Part shown: positions 33,701 to 43,575 of the stretch, piece after piece
Layout: each line of letters opens with the position of its first letter
Position numbering within the stretch: position 1 is the stretch's first letter
DNA from: Tricholoma matsutake
Taxonomy: Eukaryota; Basidiomycota; Agaricomycetes; Agaricales; Tricholomataceae
Direction of reading: 5' to 3'
Length of the DNA: 64,000 nucleotides
Assembly (NCBI GenBank): GCA_026075535.2
Contig: AP026539.1
Span: 6,758,001-6,822,000 of the forward strand
Made by a program: the position numbers and the translations under genes
The notes under the pieces: generated by a model
Told to the model about the DNA's origin: nothing
The model's input: only the letters and a program-made list of their open reading frames with translations
Databases searched by the model: none

Positions 33701-34083
33701 AAATTCATGCCCCATTGGGACGGACCTTATGAGATTATGGAGGCCTTCCCAGAATCTTCAACGTACAGATTGGCCTTGCCCCCTCCTTCTACATGTTGCA
33801 CTACCTTTCACGTGTCACATCTGAAGCCCCATGTTGAAAACAAAGATGAGCTGTTTGCAGGGAGGGCTATGGAAAGACCTGGCCCCATTGTGGGACCGGA
33901 GGGAACAACGGAGTTTTTCATCAAGCGTATCTTGGACGAGAGACCTCGCAGTAGGGGGAAGCAATATCTTGTGTGATGGAAAGGGTACGGACCCGAATTG
34001 GATTTGTGGCTACCTCATTCGGAGATGTTGGAGACAGAGGCCCTGGAACGCTGGGATTTGCAAGGTCAGTGAATATGGAATTT
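30728..34083 (+). pseudogene. pol of GypB-2: RT with YLDN site, RNase H, integrase, chromodomain
   Basis: In order: end of protease (LHTDLMLGLDFLM); RT (SPSFIIPKVDVSVLPRWVND, NNYPLPRIDDILADCAKG, ICHVYLDNIIIWS), in which the second catalytic Asp of YLDD is Asn (AAC at 31726-31728) while GypB-1 keeps Asp; RNase H (FVTCDASKQHTGAVLSFG, MDHKTIENFDGQW); integrase finger (HDHLGHFGGEKSY ... CGPCQWNKS); core (VIDFVGPLP, SDHDKIFVSKFW, DGSSERSNK); and a chromodomain-like C-terminus (WKGYGPELDLWLP). TGA at 30908, 32726 and 33974. All domains are recognisable and otherwise open, so loss of function is recent. Confidence 0.92.
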
Positions 34084-34100
34084 TTTGAAACATGAGAGAG

Positions 34101-34323
34101 TGTAAGAGAACCATTTCTCTTACTATGAACTTTGGCTACAACGCGCTTCATTACGCGCATTACATCATCCACACAATCACATGACTACCACGAGCACAGG
34201 ATTATCACATGCAACTACATTATATACATGAGTGGTTTGTAATAGTAGAGTAACTTTCCTTGAATCGATACCACATTCCTCACAGCTTGGTCCCTGAGTG
34301 TTGGGAGAGGATACTCCCTTCCA
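34101..34323 (+). repeat. 3' LTR of GypB-2
   Basis: 223 bp, preceded by the purine stretch CATGAGAGAG. Same ends as the 5' LTR. Confidence 0.92.
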
Positions 34324-34575
34324 GCACCCTGCTAATGGCGCCAAATCGCTCACCTTGATCAACATGCTTACAAAAGTTAGCAATAGCCCAATCCTCCTCA
34401 AAGTGACTGCCGACAAGGCCAAAGTGGGCACCAATAATCATGGCAATAGCTTTCAGAAGGCAAGTCTAGATGATGCGTTAAAGCTATGTGACCTCGAGCT
34501 TCATCCTTTTTGGGAACGTGAGAATGATACAAAGCAGCACATGCATCCCTTTGTTGATCGACATCATCGTAGCAT

Positions 34576-35250
34576 TTGCTGTACTACATGAACCTCGACT
34601 CCCCATGTTGTGCAGTAGAGGTGACACCTCAAGCTCTGTTAGCTCCTCAAACACCTGTTTGGACTCCACCTGCTGTCTTGAATGCTAATTGTCAAGTTTT
34701 CTCTCTTGATCCTGGTATTTTCACCCCATCTACCTTGTGGTCTCCAAACTTTGCAACACCACATACCCCACTTCAATCCTTTCCTACCTATCATACTAGC
34801 TATTCACTTCTGAAGTCTACCACATCTTGTTCCCAGAAGTGGAAGCATCTACAACATGAGAATCTCCCTGATTTCCAACCTCTGGCTCAGAATTTGTCTT
34901 TACCGAAGAAGCGGAAGTCCCCATCATCACTGCAACAAAAAATTGCCATCGTTTTGTCTGCAATCAGGAATGATGCAAGCTGGAGCTTCTTGGAGTTTTT
35001 ATTCCATGTATTCCAGGACAAAGACAAATACAGGCAGATCATTGAATGTGAGCAGAGCCATGGCAATACCATTCAGGCTTTCCTTAGTGGCTGGTCCAAA
35101 CATTCCCCAGGTGAAATCCTGGACATCTGGTGGCATCATAGAGATGGTCGTCTCGATTGAGATTCAGAACATGTATTCTACGAGTGCATCATTTGCTGAA
35201 ATAAAACCTGTTCACCCTGCTCTCTTGTCATTTGCTGTGCAAAATGTGAA
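34576..35250 (+). pseudogene. Relic of a multi-copy Agaricomycete protein, frameshifted
   Basis: 194 codons to 35160, then continued in another frame (QNMYSTSASFAEIKPVHPALLS) to about 35250. The region around QQKIAIVLSAIRNDASWSF, FLFHVFQDKDKYRQII and GEILDIWWHHRDGRLD, followed by MYSTS-FAEIKPV-PAL, resembles a family I associate with transposon-rich parts of mushroom genomes (DUF6589-like proteins are one possibility). I cannot name it with certainty. One frameshift and no clear start indicate a pseudogene. Confidence 0.4.
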
Positions 35251-35536
35251 TTTCCACAGCATTGGATGGACAGAGATGTGGATTTTTCAGTATTTCCAGC
35301 AAAACTAGCATGTACATTGAGAGAAATCCAGTCTTTCCCATGCCTGTACACAGGATTGCAAGTGTATCAACACCATCTAGCAATTTGCAAATTCCTTCAA
35401 TCTGAATGTCATGTGGATGATAAGGAAGATGTTGATGGAGTATGTTTTGACATAAGTTGTTGCCTTCATGAGAACTGAATAGAAAATGTTGCTTTGTAGT
35501 GTTCTCAGCGCTCATTTGCTTCACTGGGAGAGACAC
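35228..35536 (-). pseudogene. Fragment of a RecQ-like/DEAD-type helicase
   Basis: A 102-codon minus-strand frame with a helicase N-terminal pattern: HDIQIEGICKLLDGVDTL (Q-motif-like) followed by the Walker A TGMGKTGF and a hydrophobic helix. The next motifs (DEAH, SAT) are absent and the frame stops soon after, so this is a truncated relic. It overlaps the tail of the plus-strand relic by a few bases, convergent. Such helicase fragments are abundant in Agaricomycete repeats. Confidence 0.5.
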
Positions 35537-35539
35537 GTT

Positions 35540-36323
35540 GATGCATTGTTACTTGTTACTTGCTTGATATCCGCCTATGCTAACTAGAGCTAAGGACATG
35601 CCTCGATGGACCAATATTATGGACACCTCTTCAGATGGCAAACATATAAGTAGAAATAAAGGTAGGTAGTATGAAGTAAGGCAGATATGAAATGCTCAGT
35701 CGCGGGTGCATCAAAAACCCAATGGGAAAAGCTACCAGCTGGCAACAACCACATAAGAAATGAAAAATGAAGGTTAAAAATTAAGGAATGTGAAGTGAAA
35801 GGTGTAGAAACATTCAACCCAACAGTGTGGACTGGACTGAACATGCGCAGTACGACGTGGCTGGGTGATGTGGCCATCTGTGAGTGTATTGAGCAATTGT
35901 CGAAAGGGTTAAAAAAAGGAAGGGTGTTCTTGAATAAAATGAAAGTGTAAACACAACAGCCTGGATTGAACAACTGTCTGACGGTGAACTGGCGAAGTAT
36001 GATGTGGCTGGGTGACATGACTGGGTGACATGGCCACAAGTGCGCAAATTGAATGAGCGTGTTGAAGAATCAAGGGCGAGAAATACGTGGTGTGACATAG
36101 CGGTCAACATTGGGAGGATATGGGTAGTGGTTGATAAATGGTTTATGTGGGTAGGGGATGGTGATAAAATCGGGCTTCATTTGCATCAATGACACGGGTC
36201 GCCAATTCGTGCGCTGCATTTAGACAGTGAGGCCTTCTATAATTTAATGATGCAACAGGCAGCCACTCTAGCCGGCACTAGGACAACAGAGCAACGATTT
36301 GAGGGTGGGATGGGTGGTGATGG

Positions 36324-36324
<1 letters not shown>
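35540..36324. other. Non-coding, with a degenerate internal duplication
   Basis: Two related segments at about 35810-35875 and 35950-36030 share GTGGCTGGGTGA-type sequence. No gene recognised. Confidence 0.4.

Positions 36325-36368
<44 letters not shown>
36325..36368 (+). repeat. (GTT)n microsatellite
   Basis: About 44 bp of pure GTT repeats. The poly-Val or poly-Thr frames across it are artefacts of the repeat. Confidence 0.95.
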
Positions 36369-36389
36369 CTTTCTTACTGTAACCACACC

Positions 36390-38697
36390 ACTGAACGCTA
36401 TTGACCCAACAGATTCTTCGCAACACGTGACTTTTGGAAAATGCCATTGCTGGAACTTACGCAGATTTTCGGCAAGCATTTGCTTGAGCGTTGTAGCCTT
36501 CTTACATAATACAGTTTTCACATTGAGACTGAGACTGTAGGAGAAAGTCAGACTCCAAAGCATGGTAAAAGGTTTTCTCACAGACCACAACTTCAAATCA
36601 TATTACTGCACAACTGGCAAAACTTGTAAATTTGGTCATGTTTGTACTTTGATTTATTTCGAATGGGAGATCTTCCCCAGTCAAAAGTCTGCACCTGGAT
36701 ATCCCTCTAAATTCCGCCAAAACCCTTCACATCCCTTTCAATCCCTTTCAATCCCTAACTGGGTGAGCAAAAACTTTACCTAATCAAATGTTTTCGTCAT
36801 TGGCCAGCACATTCAAGATTTTTTTCGAGTTCAAGACCACCAAATGCCATTGGGTAACTTGGGTTGGCATGACGTCTTTGAACTGTTCTCCATCCTCCCA
36901 TTTTCCAGTGGAGTTTGATGATATTTATTTACTAATTTAGGCACTTGAAGTTGTCACCTCATGTGATCCCCTCCTTCCCCCGACTTTCTCTACTACCACC
37001 ATCACTAACCCCTTGCACTTATGTCCATCTCACTCAACGTACTCCCCACTCATCTTTGCTTCCCTGATTTGCTCACAAAATCAATCACCTGAAGGAATGG
37101 AGAAAGATCAATGCATTCTCTCGGGTGCGTGGTGTTCCTATGTGACTATATGCGTGCCACTGACATAAAAATGACTTTCAACATGCCTTTTTCGTGAACT
37201 AGGGGCATAATTGGACCGCAAGTTGTTCCCTAACCCAAACAATTATGTGTGAAGAAACAACCGAATCGGTGACAATACAACTACTGGTATGTAGCTAGGA
37301 TTCCTATTTCTGTTTTGGCCATTGAGATGTGTTTCTCTTCTCTCTAGTATGGTGGTCGAGTCGCGGATGCAGTGGAATAACAAGACAATCTTGGCAGCGG
37401 TTGAACGACGCTCAAGTGGACATGGTACGTGCTGTCCCTTGCGCACCGATTCTGTGACTAATCCTGCTTCTCCAACTCGCAGAACTGGGAACGAATACAC
37501 ATGCAACATGGTCAATGCAGGTCAGATCTGTTTCGACTCTGAATTTCTTTTGTTTCATACTTATCTCTTTCAATATGGGCTTCAAGCAAGGGTTCAAGAG
37601 TGGAAAAGGCTCAATAAGGGGGAAGGAAAGGGTGGGCAGGGTACTGGCAGGGGTTGGGTGGCATTGGCAAAGATAGAGGAGCATCGGAGCATAGATTATT
37701 TTCATAGGGAAATGTAGGTATTTAGAGGAATACAAAAGTTTTTTGCGGTATTGCAAGGGATGGGAAGGGAACTAAACACCATGCTATACCTCTGAAACCC
37801 ACAAAATCCCCCTGAATCCCTGTCCATTCCGTGTTCCACAGAAAGGTATGGCAAGGGTTCTCAAGGGCTTTTCGGGGATTTGCCAGGGATTAAAATCCCC
37901 TATTGTGACAAAATACCTTGACTACCCCTCCGTATACCTGAGAATCCCTCAAGGGATTTTCAGGTATTCTCCCTTACGGATTTTTCACTGGGGATCTTCT
38001 GCAAGCCATTCCTCGACAACCATGCCACATTTTGGCATGATTCTGTAGTCTTATGTTACTAACTGAGCTCTAGAGCTCCACACAGTAGTTTTATTTTTTA
38101 GTTCATCTGTGAAAATTAGGTTGACCCTTGCCAATTATGTGTGTGTGCAAACAATATATCTCAAGAAATAATGAAAAACAAGCTGAGAGTGGTACAGTGT
38201 CAAGGGTAATCTAGGTGAGGATGTCCCCTGCAAATAATTGAGGTTGTGAGTCACTAGTTCTTGAGATATTGTTTGCACACACAAATAATTGGCAGGGGTC
38301 AACCTAATTTTCACAGATCAACTAAAAAATAAGAATATTGTGTGGAGCTCTAGAGCTCAGCTAGTAGCATAAGATAGACTACAGAATCATGCCAAAATGT
38401 GGCATGGTTGTCGAGGAATGGCTTGCAGAAGATAAATCAAAGTACAAACATGACCAAATTTACAAGTTTTGCCAGTCGCGCAGTAATATGATAGTGCGTT
38501 GAAGTTGTGGTCTGTGAGAAAACCTTTTACCATGCTGACTGTCTCCTACAGTCTCAGTATCAATGTGAAAACTGTATTATGTAAGAAGGCTACGACGCTC
38601 AAGCAAACGCTCGCCGAAAATCTGCGTTAAGTTCCAGCAACGGCATTTTCCGAAAGTCACGTGTTGCGAAGAATCTGCTGGGTCAATAGCGTTCAGT
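36390..38697. repeat. Large inverted repeat, arms about 267 bp
   Basis: 36390-36657 is inverted at 38432-38697, about 88% identical by eye (for example TTCTCACAGACCACAACTTC at 36574 and its complement near 38500). Between the arms lie about 1.3 kb of non-coding DNA with many copies of a TCCCT/GGGAT-type word and a separate foldback that abuts the right arm. It could be the two ends of one transposon or two inverted insertions of a short element. Confidence 0.7.
37994..38433. repeat. 440-bp foldback element
   Basis: Arms 37994-38167 and 38258-38433 are inverted copies (about 90% identical), both starting ATCTTCTGCAAGCCATTCC from the outside, with a 90-bp centre. Non-coding; a typical foldback/MITE shape. 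Its right end touches the right arm of the larger inverted repeat. Confidence 0.8.
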
Positions 38698-38874
38698 ACC
38701 CAACATAAATACATACGGTAACATAATACCCTGTTCTTAGCCGGTCTTACAGGATCCATATGATCGTCTTCATCATCATCATGTCAGGCCAGACTGATAG
38801 GATTCGGCCCGCACAGTGTATATAATCCTCAAGGCTGATAGCAGGGCTTATCATACCTTCTTTCTCTTAGCAAC

Positions 38875-40463
38875 ATGTCAACCACAACAATGAAAGCAGT
38901 TTGTTTCCATGCAGTCGGTGGTTGAACTTAGCTGGTTTTCATTCATTGATCATCGCATAGCCCCGCAATCTTGAAATTATCACCAAACCCATTCCCCAAG
39001 TAGAGAGCGACCAAGTGCTGATTAAAGGTGTGTCCATGTACATGCCTTTTGTCGTCTAGCTAACCCGAACTCATGCTAGTTACTTGCTGTGGAATGTGTG
39101 GTAGTGATCACCATTTTACTAGTGAAGTCCGTGATTGCAACTGCACGCATCGTCACATGTATTAAGAGTTATATTTTAGGGCGGATTTTTTTCCAAATTT
39201 CCTGTGAGTTCTTACATGTACTATTGTGGCAGGGAAGAGGCGACTGAGAATTTTATAGCTTGTCCCAGGCCATGAAATCGTTGGCACGGTTGCAGCAGTT
39301 GGAAGCTCTGTGCAAGAGTTTTCAATAGGCGATCGTTGCGTCGCAGATCCCATAGTAACTGTAAGTTCAGCTACGTGATACATCTGTCCATATTCTGAGG
39401 TTAGGCCTGACAAACAGTGCGATACCTGTTTCTTCTGTCGTCGGGGCCAGTCTCAGCTCTGTGAAAAGTGGGAGGGTTTAGGCGTCAACTTACCAGGCGG
39501 ATGCGCAGAATACGTTGTCGTGTGAGTATGTTTTGTTTAGGAGACGACCTCAATTAACTTCTTCTCAGACAAAGCAATAAGGTTTTCAAGATTTTCAACC
39601 TCTCTGATGAGGAGGCTACACTCATAGAACCAGCTTCTTGCGCTATATATGGAATTGATAAGCTCAAATCATCTGTTGGCGCTGAGGTGTTGGTTCTAGG
39701 AGCAGGTCCTAGTGGTGAGCGCAGTCAGCCATGGTCAAACTGTTGTACTCATCTCTGCCTTGTTCCTTGCCAGGTCTTATGCTAGCCCAGCTCTTAAAGC
39801 TCAACGGAGCCTCTAGAGTTGTCATCGCAGCGAACCGAGGTATAAAAACCAAGGTTGCTAGAGATCTTGATTGTGGCGACGAGTACGTTGAACTTGACAG
39901 GCTCAATCCCGAACCACAATGGGCGGAGCTCAGGACGGCGCACCCATATGGTTTTGACATTGTTGTACGTCGACATGCTGGCGCTAAATCTTCGATATAA
40001 GAAACCCTTCTGACTGCTGGTAAATATGCAGGTTGAGGCGACAGGTTCAGAAAGAGTGGCCAATGATGCGATACATCATGTTCGGAGAGGTGGGACCCTG
40101 ATGCTCTATAGTCTATATTCAGACAACTCGCTTGTTCATTGGCCACCGTCAAAGATTTTTGGCGACGAAATCAATGTCAGTCGCATTATCATGTTTACTC
40201 TTAGAGACCGAACTCAATTTCACACACTGCAGATTATTGGCACTGTGGCGCAACGGTATTGTTTTCCTCGTGCGGTCGCATACCTGGACAGTGGTAAGAT
40301 TAGAGCGAAAGGGATGGTGGGTACTTGATTGTGCTTAGATCTCTCGTTTCATATTGTTTTATCCCTTTGTCAGGTCACCGATATCTTCTCCATAAACGAT
40401 TATGAGAAAGCGTTAGATAAGATGAACAGCAAGGAGGCAGTCAAAATCGCTGTAAAACCCTAA
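38875..40463 (+). CDS. Zinc-dependent medium-chain alcohol/polyol dehydrogenase (11 exons)
   Basis: NAD(P)-dependent oxidoreductase of the MDR superfamily, closest in pattern to sorbitol/xylitol-type and threonine-type dehydrogenases; it would oxidise a secondary alcohol using a catalytic zinc. Exons by eye: 38875-38913, 38961-39027, 39080-39126, 39180-39203, 39259-39360, 39400-39521, 39569-39714, 39774-39964, 40032-40175, 40233-40316, 40374-40463. All phases agree. Motifs: [14 protein letters not shown]; catalytic-zinc Cys in [11 protein letters not shown] and His in LVPGHEIVG; structural-zinc cluster [15 protein letters not shown]; Rossmann motif [13 protein letters not shown]-terminus [20 protein letters not shown]. 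Two introns use GTC-type donors (gtcggt, gtccgt), which I accept because only they restore the family sequence. No stop or frameshift, so it is probably functional. It stands alone between repeats; no pathway neighbour is visible. Confidence 0.88.
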
Positions 40464-40599
40464 GGCATAACATGCATGACATCTCGAGTTCTACATCTGG
40501 AAATCGGCGGGGGCCCGGTATGACTAGACAGATTTGATCAATGATTAACACTCCGCAATCAATAGATAAGATTTGAGCAGGCCTTACAAGATGGTCAAA

Positions 40600-41210
40600 T
40601 AAATGTGAAGAGGGGTCAGGCACTGATGCTTCAATTAACAGGATTGTGCTGTGCAATATTGTTATATCATAGCATACAATAACTCAAGCAAAAGAAATGA
40701 TTTTAGCTGTCATTTCCTCTGAACATCATCATTTCTAGAGCTTATCCTGACTTTAAAAGGGGTTAAAACATCATCCAACCCAGACGACAAAGGGTCAGCC
40801 ACTGACACTTCTTTAGACAGAATTGCAGTGTATGATATTATCATACAGGATCATGCAATTTTTCTACCCAATGGGATAATTTTACACCACCATTTCCTTG
40901 GTCAGTCATTCTTCCTGAGGTTTGTGACTTACTGACCAGATATTCTGATTCTTGCAGAAAAGATTCAGGAACTGGTGCTTACACTAGCACAATTATTATG
41001 TATTATTCTTGTTTATCATAATATACAGTTGTTCAAGTGGATAAAATCTGATTTGCTCCATATCACAATTTTTCCTGCAGCCTATCACTTGCTGATATTG
41101 GACCCACATCATGATGCTTGAAGCAAATGTTCACAAGCTGATGCTTCCATTCAGGTGTTCCAGTGAAAGAAATGATTTTATCAGCTACTCGTCATTCTTC
41201 CCAGAAAACA
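40600..41210. repeat. Diverged tandem repeat, period about 170 bp, about 3.5 units
   Basis: Related starts at about 40620, 40800, 40970 and 41139 (CTGATGCTTCAATTAAC-like), each followed by an A/T-rich part and then a TCATTCTTCC-like segment. Units are only loosely similar, so this is an old array. No coding frame. Confidence 0.5.
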
Positions 41211-42469
41211 AGGGATCCAGCCTGATTGATCACAAACAAGCAGCACAACAGGTTGAAGAGGCTGGGACAAAAACAGAGGCAAAGACTTAGGGTTGGAGAG
41301 CCGGAGGTGCAACTTGAAGGATTAACCCCAATGAGCATGCCATTTCTGGCATTGCTTTGAGGTACCTGGACATGAGGAAGATGAGTTGCCATGAGCAAGC
41401 GCTATCCTCCAAGTTGAGCTATGACCACGACAGCGCAGTGTAAAGCTGATCATGATAGTGGGTGTGATGTCCACGATGCCTCAAATGTGAGGCAACCTGG
41501 GCCATCACACCACACTCACTGGCGATGCATTACAGTCTAGGATTTTTCAACTCATAAAACAGAAATTTATGAGGGGAGAGGATGACAGCTAACGCGTCGG
41601 CTGTCGGAACGATGAGGTAATTGGTGTTTAAGTGTTAGACTCGAGCTGGGCATAGGGATCCTGAACCATGCCGGTGTCTGTCTGCAATGGCAGACATGTG
41701 CGATGGGACCACTGCACCATTGCACCCCCATTCAACTCAGAATGAGGGGCGGATGAAGTGATGAAAACTTTGACAAGGCAGAATCACAAGCATGCCTAAA
41801 TGACTAGCAGCACTTCCTGCGCCTTCAGACGAACTGCTTACCTTGTTTCCAACAACCAGCGTGCTCGGAAGCGCCCAACACTCTTTCCACCGGCCGCCAA
41901 GTGGCCATACCTTCAACACCGCCCTTCAAGCGGTTGGGTTCCTATCCATCCGAAACTTGAAAATACGTCAAGGCGATGGATGCAGTTAACTAAGGCCGTT
42001 CGAACGCGAAAGTCCAGCAGTGGAAAACAACAAAATAAGTTGTTCAGTAACGCACCTAACATCCGACCGTGAATGCGCCTACGGCCCCAAAACGGCTGTC
42101 CTCCCAATCCCTCCCCCACCCGTAGTGCAAGGGGCTCTACGCATTCAAATATGTGTATCAGCTCCCCTGGCATGGGAGACAGTAGTGACCGTCAAAGTGA
42201 ATGTCGTTGCACGTTCATGAGCAATGAAATGCATTACAAAAGCATTTGGGTAGAGGGTGGGCGGTGCGTTCTACGCTGCCAACAACAGGCTGCTTACCCA
42301 TTTCCAAGCACCAGCTGCGCTCAAAAGCGCATTGCATGGTTATCCTGACGTACGTTACTTAGGAGGTGGGCTGATGAAAAAAACGGCATTATATGACTCA
42401 CTGCACACTCGATGGCACTGTCTCATACCCCAATTCAATAAATTCCAAATAGTTAGACTCCTGCTTTTA
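41211..42469. other. Non-coding or relic region
   Basis: No confident gene. Two minus-strand segments ending at possible splice donors (about 41850-41890 and 42300-42340) resemble each other and the segment near 42720, suggesting decayed exon duplicates. A pol III-like A box and B box occur on the minus strand at about 41640-41735, but no tRNA fold closes. Confidence 0.35.
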
Positions 42470-42919
42470 GCATCCAGTTTACAATCAAAATACAAATTTT
42501 ATCTATCTGTGGAGTCTAGCATTAGATGATCGCTGAGGGTACCGAATGAAATATGATACTCACTTCCGATTGCGTAGTACATCCGAAAACGCATGCACTG
42601 CCTCTGCCCCATCGTCGTCGAATACGACAAGAGCTCCAACACATTTTTGCTTCAAAAGAACGGTCAGAAAAAGTCAACGAGATATTATATAGACTTACCA
42701 CCCATCTCTTCGGCTCGCCTCGTTTCTTAAAGCATTGGAGAAGCCGGTAGTCGTACCTTCGAAAGGTGGCTTTGCACCACCATCGGTCCCTACAGACCTC
42801 AACCCATTGGCCATGCTGTGAAGAGCCGACTATTACCTAAAGTAAAAATGGAATACAGCACCTACTTTGAAGGGCTGATCGTGCTCAACAATTGGCATTC
42901 TAGAATTCCAGCGTGCCAT
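42470..42919 (-). CDS. Possible small gene or decayed exons (low confidence)
   Basis: On the minus strand two blocks join in frame across a normal 49-bp GT-AG intron: the first ends FKKRGEPKRWV and the second begins QKCVGALVVFDDDGAEAVHA and ends LRNR. An ATG at 42919 starts MARWNSRMPIVEHDQ, but linking it needs an intron of only 29 bp, and the last intron would be about 31 bp, both shorter than any other here. I recognise no family. The similar segments further left suggest a small duplicated family. Confidence 0.25.
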
Positions 42920-43203
42920 TGGTGATAGTTGCAGTTAGAGATAGAGGGGGAGGACTGAAGTTGTGCTTAAAAGGTTGGATGTACACAGGGCGGTTAGCTA
43001 GACGATGGTAGGAGTTAAGGTAGAGGAAAAACAAACCCCAGCAAGGCGGTGTTAGGGTAAGTGAGGGTGCACAGACTCTTGTTGGTCGTGGTGGTATTCC
43101 TAGCTTCGTTTGATGTTGTGTGTTCGACTTGAGCTAGGAGTAAGTTAGAGAAACCACGCCTAGTCCGCGATCAAATGAAGAAAATGGAATGAGGAAGCAC
43201 TAG

Positions 43204-43575
43204 TCACCCGCCGTTCAACACCTCTCTCAATACATCCCCCAGCAGTCGAGCATCCCCTCGATACACCTCCTCGCCGTTTGAGGACTCTAGACAACCCGTC
43301 CATCCCTCCATGGCCTCATGATATGCCTCTCAGATGTCGAACACTTCCCTGACACGCCTCTGAGCCTCAACACCTATTGACACAGCCTCCATCATTTTAA
43401 CATCTCGATACGCATTCTTCAACACATCCCAGCATGCCCTCCCCACACCTGCGCCAGCATTCTCCAATGGAAGCATAGCATACCCTTTCCCCCCCGCTCG
43501 ATCCAAAACCCCGTGCCCTCCATCCCTGTTCTTTCCATCCTCACCTTTCGCATTGGCCTCCATTTGCACATCCAC
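43204..43575 (-). pseudogene. Unrecognised open frame with one in-frame TGA
   Basis: The minus-strand frame from 43575 runs MDVQMEANAKGEDGKNRD ... RRVREVFDI, meets TGA at 43330, then continues open as EAYHEAMEGWTGCLESSNGE to about 43204. It is glycine- and acid-rich, with no known domain. The continuity across the stop suggests a formerly longer protein hit by a point mutation. Confidence 0.35.

Larger units (their letters stand above)
28649..34323 (+). mobile_element. GypB-2: full-length Ty3/gypsy chromovirus
   Basis: LTRs 28649-28871 and 34101-34323 (223 bp each). gag-protease 29264-30727, then RT, RNase H, integrase and chromodomain-like end. Related to GypB-1 by protein sequence along its whole length but with different LTRs; the two LTR families share only the 3' end (a GTGTTGG...CTTCCA core) and the T-run after it. 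The flanks GTGCC and GCACC agree at three of five positions, so a target duplication is doubtful. In-frame TGA codons at 30725, 30908, 32726 and 33974, plus a YLDN active site, make it defective. Confidence 0.9.

Noticed and set aside
34324..34575. Open stretch after GypB-2 as a separate gene
   Set aside because: Short, no motif, and probably the upstream part of the relic at 34576 or plain flank.
36237..36596. Open frames across the GTT repeat (poly-Val/poly-Thr)
   Set aside because: Created by the microsatellite; the flanking codons are part of an inverted repeat and have no protein character.
37322..37717. 131-codon plus-strand frame as a gene
   Set aside because: No domain, no splice context, and it lies inside repeat-derived non-coding DNA with simple GGGAT-type words.
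41640..41735. A possible SINE or tRNA relic on the minus strand (A box TGGTGCAGTGG, B-box-like GGTTCAGGATCC)
   Set aside because: No closing acceptor or T stem and a four-base anticodon loop; similarity is limited to short boxes.
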